Assembly: GCA_001466705.2 (NCBI GenBank)
Contig: LATX02000248.1
Coordinates: 62,001 to 126,000, forward strand
Length of the DNA: 64,000 nt
Direction: 5' to 3'
Source of the DNA: Moniliophthora roreri
Taxonomy: Eukaryota; Basidiomycota; Agaricomycetes; Agaricales; Marasmiaceae
The notes beneath the pieces are model-generated. The model saw nothing but the letters and a program-made list of their open reading frames with translations, was not told the origin of the DNA and did not search any database. Of the stretch, positions 11,477 through 20,450 are shown piece after piece; position 1 is the first letter of the stretch; the number at the start of each line of letters is the position of its first letter. Both the position numbers and the translations under genes were made by a program.

Positions 11477-13237
11477 GTGTTTTGCGAACGTTATTCATTC
11501 TTTCTCTTGTTTTCCATGCCATTTCACAGACGTTCCAAGCTCGCAAACAAAATTCCTACAGTTCTTGGTGGTATATGTACCGTCTTCAGTGTGGTTTTCA
11601 GAACCGGCAGCCCAGGGTCCACTGCGCTTACGGTCCTGTCTGGGTTGTTCACGATTTTGTCGTACGCCTGGGTCCATCTCCCTAATCAATGACACTCAAT
11701 TTCAATTTTCAGACCTTTTGTGAAGTGGTACAGCCTGGTTCAAACAATCCTGCGATATGTAGGAGGTCAGATTGTCACAGTTACGGTACCGCTGTATGAT
11801 GTTGAGCTGGGGGTCATGAGAAACCATAAACAACAGGTGCGCTGATTGTCAGGTGTAAGTCTGCATCTGCCAATTTATGTTGGTTTAGTATCGTCCGTTC
11901 CGAATGAAGCCTCGACCCAAGGTTGAGATTGTGTTACCAAAGCGAGCAAACTCTGGCATCAATATCCAAAGCCAAATACCTGGATCATCTGCACACCTCT
12001 CATTGTCCCAAGGAAATCATCCTGCGGAACCACTCTTACCGTCGTCGATCACATCAATATCAACATCAGCTACACCATCTCCTTCCTTTCCACCTGATCC
12101 TCCTGGTCTGTCTGAAGACTCTCGCGGGTACAAAGAGTCTCATAATGACTTGACAATACGTTCAACAACTGATGCAACCTTGAACCGAGGGGCATATGAT
12201 AAGGAAGGAGGAGGCTACACAAATCATGGGGGCGCTCATAGTGATCTAGGCCATGTGGAATCGACACGACTATCGTTGTCTGAACGTGATATGGCTCTAG
12301 AGGCATCTTCGACAACGCATGATGCAGGCCACGAAGAACAACGAGGCGACATCAGCCAATTCAACTCAGATAGTGGCGGACGCAAAGGCTCTCAGGACAG
12401 CACTGATCAGACATCGAGCAAAGGAAGAGGTGTGGACAAAACGTCAATAGTCCTGATCTCTTTTACTGACCAGCACTCCCTTTAGAAACTCCTATTGAGG
12501 ATTCGAAGAAGGCGGCCAACCTCGTATATAGCTATGCCCGAAAAATCGTTGATGAGAAATGTAAGAGTGTGATGCTTCCCTTTTCTGTTCTTTTCCTTGA
12601 CCTAACACAATTTTCCTTAGCACGCCTCAAAGCTGAAGTCATATCACTTAATTGGGTGCTAAGATGTCAAGACGGGCTAAGGAAACGGACACGGGAAAAC
12701 GCCAACCTTTGCAGAGTCTTTGATATGGCATTCCAGCCAGACCCACATCCGCAGAATCCGTACGGTCGCTACAAGCCTGGTGCTCGTCTATGGGATATGG
12801 TACACAGGATGTACCTCCCTGATCAGACCGTACGAACATACTTCGAGGTGCCGGCATCGTCGCATTGCAATCTTTACAAGATGCACATTATCGTCAGTGC
12901 CAACCCGGAGTGGCACACGACATTGGAGCGAAAAAGAGGTATTAGGTGCATTGACGTTTTCAGGGCGGTATATGATATGCTTCAGAAACCTCTTACGAGG
13001 CGAGAGCTTAGCATGATCCCGCATAGAAGTATCCGGTTCTGTGAGGATGCTCAAGGTGCACGTATCAAGAATTCGCCTGTGCCGGAGGAAGTTGAGCGAA
13101 GCAGAGGGATTTTGCGGATTGACTCATTCGTCAATTACCGCTTTTTCAAGGGTCTCACTCAGAAAGATGATGTTTGGATGCTGGAAACTTGTAGTCCCGA
13201 TGGAAGGCCTTTTCCGCAACCACTGCCCCCTGCTTAA
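11477..13237 (+). CDS. Membrane-anchored protein with DUF6699-like C-terminal domain
   Basis: Five exons join in frame. The ATG at 11477 opens MFCERYSFFLLFSMPFHRRS and continues IPTVLGGICTVFSVVF and STALTVLSGLFTILS, two likely membrane helices. An intron from GTACGC then joins to PFVKWYSLVQTILRYVGGQ, which ends at HKQQ and splices to YRPFRMKPRPKVEIVLPKRA. A long Ser/Thr/Pro-rich, low-complexity region follows. The 56-base intron 12430-12485 restores the frame, giving KGRE-TPIEDSKKAANLVYS. The last exon contains LWDMVHRMYLP, the segment IDVFRAVYDMLQKPLTRREL, and GILRIDSFVNYRFFKGL followed by WMLE. This fits the pattern I know for DUF6699 (basic Arg at the start, V/I-DV..A.Y..L..P.T..E, R.D...N..F.GL). 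Fusion to an N-terminal membrane anchor is unusual. Function unknown. Confidence 0.7.
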
Positions 13238-13587
13238 CTTCTTTTTTCTGCGATAGGTCACTGTTGTACTATTACTAGTGGTGTGTGCTGCTTTATCTTC
13301 GTTGCCCTCTAATTTCCGCTAATCAATCTTTTCGTCAGTATTTCTCGTCGCTTGTTTGCATTTTATTGTAGCGTTTTTCTCTCTTCATTTTGGGGCTGAT
13401 ATATCATCCATGCCTTGTTGCATTGCCTATCCATTTTTCAATTGTCTTTTCTATGCAAGATCTTTCACGCTTTCAAACAACATACCAATTGTCGCTGACA
13501 GTGTTGGCATCCATACTATGTACTTGTACTGACTATCTCTGCAACATATATTCTGAGTCTAGTTATCTCTCAGTGTGAACCTCTAAC
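13238..13587. other. Intergenic, border of transposon block
   Basis: 3' flank of the DUF6699-like gene. CpG sites are still present here and thin out toward 13,550, marking the edge of the decayed transposon tract. Confidence 0.4.
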
Positions 13588-13641
13588 TCATCCAAAGCTC
13601 TGAGATAAGCCTGAGCTTGTGAAGGCTTATCAGAGGATGAG
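13588..13641. repeat. Imperfect inverted repeat (hairpin)
   Basis: Core arms GATAAGCC (13604-13611) and GGCTTATC (13624-13631) are perfect. Pairing extends outward through CTCTGA/AGAG and CTCATCC/GGATGAG with small bulges. It sits where CpG content falls, so it may mark a transposon terminus. Confidence 0.5.
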
Positions 13642-14391
13642 ATAGCCATGTGATAGATGGATATGGACACATGAACTCTGTTGAGGTTGTGCCTCTTGAC
13701 TTCCACATCCACCTGCCCACTCCATCTCCTCATCCTTCCTCCTGTTTTCATTTGTTCTCAGTCATTTCCCCTTCTGTTATGCTAAGTTTCCCTCATAGTC
13801 CATCCTTGAATCCCCTGGATTGTGCTAGACATATCCATACTAATCTGGGAGTTGTTGTTGCACTAAGAAGAACCAGAATTGGAAGCTATGCACTGTCCAG
13901 CATGCAGTCAATCCTCAGAATGCCAAAGGATCACTTTCTGCATCAGAGGTGACTATAATGACATTGGAGATGGAGGAAGTCAGGAAGTCAAAGGTGCTAT
14001 GGGAGCAGCTCAAGAGTATGATGCCTTTACACTGGTTAAAATGGGTGGAGAAGAGGAATAGAGAAGAATAAGAGGTTGTGTCATTGAAGCTAAAATCTAG
14101 AGTGATATACACATATATCACATGGATGGTTGATCTGGTCAAACAAAGGAAAAGAGCAGCTGCTTCAGCCAAGTTCATCAACAGACTTGTGGCAGCATGC
14201 AACTATCATCCTATTCCACTCCTGCTTTTCACCAATAACCACCTCCTTTGGTTTTGTATGCTGGTTGTCTGCCCAGAACATGTCCACCACAGGCTGATAG
14301 TTTGAAAATCATGATCATTAACATTGAGAAAATCATGTCAGACAAGAAGATTCCTTGTCATGATCTGGGTTTGTCCCCATATTTCACATCC
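13642..14391. other. CpG-depleted transposon-derived sequence
   Basis: Nearly free of CG dinucleotides and with only short broken frames, for example MEAMHCPACSQSSECQ at 13879. It lies immediately upstream of the outer LTR and is probably an older transposon remnant. Family not recognised. Confidence 0.4.
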
Positions 14392-14635
14392 TCACTTCCT
14401 TACAAGTTTCTAGTCTCTCACTCCCTCAAACCTCATATTCTAGTTACAGTCCAACAGCTCCTAGTATTTAAAGGCCATGTAACTATCTAGTACCTTAGTT
14501 GAATCAACTCCATTTCATTCCCCTCTGTTTCTCTCCTTTACTTCAGTTCCTCTCAACAAACCTTATAGTCTCATCTTCAGCCCTTAGCAGAGGCCTGGAC
14601 CCTTTACCATCTCGCAGACTGGTCCAACCCTCACA
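14392..14635 (+). repeat. Long terminal repeat (5') of the outer, decayed LTR element
   Basis: Direct repeat of 18770-19024. The two share, in the same order, TCACTTCCTTACAAGTTTC, CTAGTTACAGTCCAACAGC, TAGTATTTAAAG (TATA-like) and GCCCTTAGCAGAGGCC, and end TCACA/TTACA. This copy lacks about 11 bases that the 3' copy has after CCTCATA. Differences are mostly C/T and G/A transitions. The 5' edge is a minimum estimate because similarity fades upstream. Confidence 0.75.
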
Positions 14636-14788
14636 GTTTGATTCAACTTCCAAATATATTCTGCCATACCCACACTGTATCCATGCCGTCCTTACTATTC
14701 CATGTTGTTCCTGCCACTTCATCCCTTTCTTCAGCCTATACCTTGAGAAATCAAATTACCCCATACCCCTTAATTCCCTTGTGCAATT

Positions 14789-15712
14789 ATGTCTGTTCCT
14801 GGCAATTTTGATGGCACCAACCAACAACAATCCCAGTTTGTTCCTCCTGGATGGGTGCCTAGCACAAAACATCCAAATCCACCTGCAGTCTCTTGAACAG
14901 ACCTATACAGCATCTACCAGACTGTCAGTCAGCTTGAAGCCACACTTGGTACCATGCAACAGACTCAGGGGGCTACTCTTCAGTCTCTGAATGCCATCAC
15001 TGCCCATCTGACTCAGCTGAAAGGCATTCCTAAGTTCAAGGAGACAAACATCTTTAATGGCAAGGCTTTGTTAGTTACCTAGTTCCTCCAAGACATCAGA
15101 AATGCAATCCAACTCTTATGCCATTTCTTAGCTTCTGATCATGACAAGTGCCTCTATTTTTCTACTTACCTTGGCTCCAGAGCACCAAAAGAATGGTACA
15201 ACTCTATTGACCTAAACAACAAGGAACTCCTCAACAACTTTGGGAAGTTTACAGAGAGCTTCAAAAAGCATTTTGGAGACTTGAATATCATTGCCACTGC
15301 CCAGAACAAGTTTGATGAGCTGTATCAGACTGGATCTGCTGCCCAGTACATTGCCAGATTCAATGAATGGGTTGTTCACCTTGACCTCACCAATGCTTCC
15401 AAGGTTCACATGCTCTATCACCATCTTAAAGCGTCTATCAAAGATGCTATCTCCTATGTCCCCAAATCCACTTGCTCTACAAAATTCAAAGATTACTGTG
15501 AATTTATCACAGGAATTGATGATCATCTTTATGAATGTGAATTGGAGAAGAAGAAGGATAGAAAGCCCAAGGACACTAGAGTTGACTCACCTGAGTCTGA
15601 TTCTATACCTTCATTCACATCCACAACTACCCCTTCTCTTTCTACTGATTCCACACTTCCTCTTGGTACTCCCATGGAAGTTGATGCCATGAAATCAAAG
15701 CACCACTCTTGA
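14789..15712 (+). pseudogene. Decayed gag of the outer LTR element (Ty3/gypsy-type capsid)
   Basis: One frame runs from ATG 14789 (MSVPGNFDGTNQQQSQF) to the stop at 15710-15712, broken by a TGA near 14894 and a TAG near 15080. The body resembles the retrotransposon gag domain: IPKFKETNIFNGKALL, then LGSRAPKEWYNSIDLNNKE, FGKFTESFKKHFGDLN, TGSAAQYIARFNEWV and SKVHMLYHHLKASIKDAI. A charged tail (CELEKKKDRKPKDTRVD) and TPMEVDAMK follow, as in many basidiomycete gypsy Gag proteins just before the zinc knuckle. No protease, reverse transcriptase, RNase H or integrase follows, so the element is internally deleted. Stops at Gln/Trp-type codons fit C-to-T decay. Confidence 0.8.
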
Positions 15713-16281
15713 ACTCCCTCACACCACCAAATCCTTTCAATGCCTTCAGCCATTTTATGACTTTATGACTTAACAACTTATGCCACCATCACGACCACAT
15801 GACTTCTTTCTCTCACACCCACATTTGCCTCACACAGTTCCTCCTTCATCTTGACACACAAAGTTGGCATTGCATGTTTTGCCTCTGACCAACTTGTTGA
15901 GATTTCTGTTGGGCAGATGACAGAGACTTAGGTTCTATCATCAAGCTCCATTCCCCTCATCTTACAGTATATGTCTAGAGCTTTGGTCCTATTCACATTC
16001 TGAGCTATGTCACCTCAGAACCATGCATGTTGAAGGCCTTGGTCTCCCCAGTGCATCATTCTCTAGTTCTTGAAAGACCTCTTGAGTCTCCACATATGAT
16101 TTCCAAGGTCTCAACACACCTCACTAGCTTGTCCAAAGCCAACCTCAACTATTCTCTACATTTCATTCCATGACTATCTCCACCAATTTCTCCATATCCC
16201 TTTTCTTTGACTCTATCCAACTTCATATTTAATTTTTTGGATTGGAACCTTTACCAGTAGTGATGTGGAAGCCAATAGTAA
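15713..16281. other. Remnant internal region of the outer LTR element
   Basis: CpG-poor, C- and T-rich sequence between the gag pseudogene and the inserted copia element. No pol-like reading frame seen. Confidence 0.4.
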
Positions 16282-16286
16282 CTTCC

Positions 16287-16504
16287 TGTTGTGAAATGGT
16301 ATTTTGCATACTCAGACTCATTTCAATATTTTTCATATTCCTCTTACTTGTCTTATCCTCTAGTTTCAGCTACTATACAAATTCTAGTATTCCAACATGT
16401 TTCATACATATAATACAAAATTTACTATAAAAACTGTATCTACTTTTACCTATAGACAATCAATCAATTCCTTACTATTTTCCTAAAACCACCAATTTAT
16501 GACA
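16287..16504 (+). repeat. 5' LTR of the copia-type element
   Basis: Begins TGTTGTGAAATGG and ends AATTTATGACA. It matches 18476-18693 over its full 218 bp apart from about four transitions (A/G or T/C), for example TATAGAC versus TATGGAC. The ends are the usual TG...CA. Confidence 0.93.
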
Positions 16505-16516
16505 GGTTATGGGCCC
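16505..16516 (+). promoter_or_regulatory. Primer-binding site, half-tRNA (initiator Met) type
   Basis: GGTTATGGGCCC directly follows the LTR. It is the exact complement of GGGCCCAUAACC, the anticodon-arm sequence of eukaryotic initiator tRNA-Met. Drosophila copia is known to prime from an internal fragment of this tRNA, so the site fits copia-type priming rather than a tRNA 3' end. Confidence 0.75.
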
Positions 16517-16555
16517 CAGTTCAGCCTAAACCACTGCATCACTATCCTAATCTAC

Positions 16556-16710
16556 CAACAACCAACCAACCAACCAACCAACCAACCAACTAACTGACCC
16601 CAAACAAATGACTGACTCCAAACAAATGACCAACTCCAAACAAACGACCAACTCCAAACAAATGACCAACTCCAAACGAACAACTGACTCTGAACAAGCG
16701 ACCCAGACCA
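16556..16710 (+). repeat. (CCAA)n microsatellite followed by 18-bp tandem repeats
   Basis: From about 16558 to 16590 the sequence is a CCAA tetranucleotide run. From about 16600 an 18-base unit of the form AAATGACCAACTCCAAAC repeats roughly five to six times with substitutions. Units are contiguous with no spacers, so it is a minisatellite in the gag leader, not a CRISPR. Confidence 0.85.
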
Positions 16711-16743
16711 ACCCTGAATGATATAACCATCTGAAATCAGACC

Positions 16744-18456
16744 ATGATGGGAAACTCTGACAGGGATATTGTGAAGCTGAAGGGAGAAGAGAATTACAGG
16801 GCATGGGAATATAGGACTAGGGTGGCGGTGCAAGCTGCAAATTTATTAGAGATGTTGATGGGTGAAAATGAGAAGCCAAATGGGGACCAAGCAGCAAAAT
16901 GGTGAGGAAGAGAGAGAGAGAGTCTAAACATAGACTCATAGAGGCAGAAGGTCGGTGCTATGCACTTGGATAAATGTAGAATATGAAATCCGAACTGTAT
17001 CAGACAATGTTGTAGTAAGGACCAAGAACAAAAAAATGTGTTCAAAGCCATGGAATGATGGACACGAGGCCTGATCTGATCTCCTCAGTGATCAGATCAG
17101 TGATAACAATAATATAATGTCAAAATAGCAATTATAGGACTTATTGGATGACTCTAAAGCTCATAATTTGGTTCAGAAATGCTTAGGCTCTAGTCTCTGG
17201 CTCTGGCTCTAAGATGGGAGAGAAAGGAAAGAAGGTAATTATTCTGTCACAACTTTCGACAGCTGCCAATGAGACTGTCACCATAGCCCATGCACAGAGT
17301 ACAAACAGCAGAATACAACAGCGATGAACCGAGGAAGGTAAGATAAAATATGTAAATTTGCCCGTGATAATAAAATGTTGACTTTGTGCCCTCATTTGGA
17401 CTTTAATAGGCAGGTTACTATCAGGTGAGACCCACAGGCACTGCTAGGGAGAGGATCAAGCTCCCTCTTGTTGTGAGTCACCACTTCACAGACAAGGCAT
17501 GCTCTATTTCGGGTAGGCTGGCTTCTCTCCATCTTCCATTGGGTGCTTTGTCGTATCATACAAGAATGAAGGGAGAATAATCAGGGAGTGGTCGTTTTGC
17601 ATCAGAAGTGAGTTTTGTAAGTGTAATAGAGTCTGCAAATGAAAGACACATGGTCAGGAAAATTCAAATGAAGCTGTAAATGAAGTTATAAGTGATTTGA
17701 GAAAAGACCCTATGGTCCAAGAAGCCTGATATTGCTGAATCCTCCAAGAGTCCAAATGACTCTTCCACAACAGTGAAGGCCTGGAAGAGTAGGAGAGATG
17801 CAGCCACAGAGATGTTGGTGAAATGTCTGGAGGATGAAGTATTGACACATGCTAAGGAATTTGATGAAGATCCAGCAGGTCTTTGGGCTCATCTGACAGC
17901 AATATTCAGAGGGTTAGGAGTGGGAGTGGCTGTTAGGATGTGGAGGGAGTTCTTGAATGTGAAATATAGAGGAGAGGAGATGACGATAGTGATGGGACAG
18001 ATCCGATCTCTGGCCAATTACCTCAAATGAATCTATAATGACCAATCTAGTGATACACAGATCGTTGCTGTCATGCTGAATTCCATTGTGGAATACCCTG
18101 GTTTTAGCAATCTTATTACGAATCTGGAGTCTTTGAAAGAAGAATTGGAGGTGGATGATGTTGAGCTTAGAATCATATGGAAGGCAAAGAATTTGAAGGA
18201 TGATGGGCATCCAGAGTCCAAGGGAGTACTAATGATTGCAGAACATAAAGTTGTGGCCTTGGCAGCTAATTTAAAAGTTGTTCAATGTGAGAATCCAAAG
18301 TGCTGGTGCATAGGCCATATGATCAAGGAGTGTTTTAGAGAAGGAGGAAAGAAGGAGGGGCAGTACCCAGAGTGGTATCTCAGACTCAGAAGGAATGACA
18401 GCTCCACAACCCAGACTACACCGACTTTGAGTTTTGCTAATCACTATGCAATGTGA
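16744..18456 (+). pseudogene. Broken copia-type gag, interrupted
   Basis: Segment 1 (16744-16905) encodes IVKLKGEENYRAWEYRTRV... and LLEMLMGENEKP, the usual start of copia Gag (K-L-x-G-x-N-Y-x-x-W). It stops at TGA 16903-16905. About 870 bases with no matching frame follow. Segment 2 (17773-18456), in the same frame, carries VKAWKSRRDAATEML, then GLWAHLTAIFRGLGVG, a TGA at 18028-18030 (plausibly a former CGA), and a zinc-knuckle-like CENPKCWCIGHMIKEC of C-x4-C-x4-H-x4-C form, followed by EGQYPEW, as in related fungal Gag proteins. No pol domain follows. Confidence 0.8.
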
Positions 18457-18464
18457 GTCCTTGT

Positions 18465-18475
18465 CTGCAGGGGAG
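18465..18475 (+). promoter_or_regulatory. Polypurine tract of the copia-type element
   Basis: CTGCAGGGGAG ends exactly at the 3' LTR. The purine run AGGGGAG is where plus-strand synthesis would start. Confidence 0.6.
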
Positions 18476-18693
18476 TGTTGTGAAATGGTATTTTGCATAC
18501 TCAGACTCATTTCAATATTTTTCATATTCCTCTTACTTGTCTTATCCTCTAGTTTCAGCTACTATACAAATTCTAGTATTCCAACATGTTTCATACATAT
18601 AATACAAAATTTACTATAAAAACTGTATCTACTTTTACCTATGGACAATCAATCAATTCCTTACCATTTTCCTAAAACCACCAATTTACAACA
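18476..18693 (+). repeat. 3' LTR of the copia-type element
   Basis: Same 218-bp sequence as 16287-16504, from TGTTGTGAAATGG to AATTTACAACA. Termini form the short inverted repeat TGTTG/CAACA. Confidence 0.93.
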
Positions 18694-18769
18694 CTTCCAT
18701 CAAGCATCCTTACTATTATTTGTTCTACTCCAATTCTCTTTGCTTTTCTGTGTCCTCACTCTCTCATTT

Positions 18770-19024
18770 TCACTTCCTTACAAGTTTCTAGTCTCTCACT
18801 CCCTCAAACCTCATACTTGTTTCACATTCTAGTTACAGTCCAACAGCTCCTAGTATTTAAAGACCATGTAACTATCTAGTACCTTAGTTGAATCAACTCC
18901 ATTTTGTTCCCCTCTGTTTCTCTCCTTTACTTCAGTTCCTCTCAACAAACCTCATAGTCTTGTCTTCAGCCCTTAGCAGAGGCCCAGACTCTTTACCATC
19001 TTGCAGACCAGTCCAACCCTTACA
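18770..19024 (+). repeat. Long terminal repeat (3') of the outer LTR element
   Basis: Direct-repeat partner of 14392-14635 with the same block order, including TAGTATTTAAAG. It contains an extra block (CTTGTTTCACAT) absent from the 5' copy. The distance between the pair, minus the copia insertion, leaves only about 1.7 kb of interior. Confidence 0.75.
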
Positions 19025-20450
19025 TTGTTATGTTTCTTTTACCTTTTGTTTATTCAATACCTATGCTTCTCTCTCAATCGGACACTTACACCTTTCCAGT
19101 CCCCTTCTTCATCTCATGCTGTAATACCATATTATTCATATGCCGACCATAGTGGACATTACACACACCATATTACTTATTTAGCCACTGTTACTGCTTA
19201 TGTAGACCATACTTAGCAGTCATTGGATGTACTATTTAAGCGCTCAAGCTGAGATGATATCTCTCCAGCTTGACCTGGTTAATTCTACTTGTGTCATAGC
19301 CAACAATTGAAGGAACTCTGAACTTCAGTGTCCACTGAATGAACTTAAACTTGAACTTGGAACTACTTGCGGAAGGTGTAACCTTTTGTGAAGTGGTTAG
19401 TTGATGTTGCTGTGCAAGTAACATAACATACATTCCTCTCAATGGATGTGAAGGTCTTACTCTTGAGGCATGGCAGGAAGCTGCCAGCAATTTCATCAAG
19501 TTTCTCAAGTCAATCAAGACCCCTGAAAGTATCACTGAATTCTACACCAACTACTTCCAATTCTTCCTTTGCACAAAGAGTTTGTTTGGTGTATAGATTG
19601 TGTGCCCATTCAACAGTTTTCCTTACTCACTACAGGCCCTGGAGATTGGTTCTGAGTGACTCCAGAGAGATAGAAATCTGATAACAAACTTGTGTTGTAA
19701 GAGATAAAGAGTAACTTGCTACAGTGGGCTATTGGGGTCAGATGGCAAGTACAAGTCTGTTTTCTGGCATTGTAACTTTCTGGGCTAACAGACAATGAGA
19801 GCAAGCAGTGGAATGAACCAAATGAAACAATCTATTGAGATCTATCAGACCACAACTTTCCCATCCACTTGCACCAAAATTAGCAGAAGATGAACCCTTG
19901 TAGGCTCAGACTTGTAAAATCTTTAGTGCACTTGGCACTTTTCTAAGAGACACTTTACACTAAGGAGTCTAGGACACTTAGAATGTGGCCTATGTGTGTA
20001 TCAGGTTGTGACACACTTAGAGTCTTAACAAAGGGTGTGCCTGCATTGAGCTCTTTGTAGAAGTAGGTCTAGAATCTTTTCCAGTACACTGTGTGCTGTA
20101 GTTGTCTTAAAGAGGTCTTGAACACTATAGGGTCAGACTATATTAGCTATTGAGTCTTTGTACAGGACTGTAGCTCTTGTGAAACCACATGACATGTTTT
20201 TTACTGCAAATTGAGATGGTGAAAAACCCACCTAAATACCCTCTACTTAGCAGTAGCAGGAATTATGCATTTGGTATTATGTCCTGGAATAGAATATTCT
20301 AAAAAGACCAACAACAAACAGACAAATAAAGGGTTGTATTTGCTATATACACAACATAATGTGATTAGCAAAAACCACATTCCCTTCTCAAACTTGTTTG
20401 CTGCACTTCCCTTCATTGACTGACAAACCACCAGTAACCTCTTCATGTTT
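19025..20450. other. CpG-depleted transposon-derived sequence up to kinase A
   Basis: AT-rich, almost free of CG, with only broken frames. One stretch near 19460-19600 reads LTLEAWQEAASNFIKFLKSI followed by stops and may be a gag-like remnant. Family not recognised. CpG depletion continues without a step into the 3' end of the kinase gene. Confidence 0.4.

Larger units (their letters stand above)
16282..18698 (+). mobile_element. Complete non-autonomous Ty1/copia-type LTR retrotransposon with 5-bp target duplication
   Basis: The element proper is 16287-18693, flanked on both sides by CTTCC (16282-16286 and 18694-18698), the expected 5-bp target duplication. The LTRs are both 218 bp. A primer-binding site abuts the 5' LTR and a purine-rich tract abuts the 3' LTR. 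The interior, about 1.97 kb, holds only a broken copia-type gag and no pol, so it must have moved using enzymes from another element. It lies inside the older outer LTR element, giving a clear order of insertion. Confidence 0.9.

Noticed and set aside
14499..14990. 163-codon frame in the outer LTR element
   Set aside because: Crosses from the LTR into the gag region in a different frame from gag; chance frame in CpG-poor DNA.
16600..16700. Regular short repeats that could suggest a CRISPR array
   Set aside because: Units are contiguous 18-mers without spacers and the genome is eukaryotic; it is a minisatellite.
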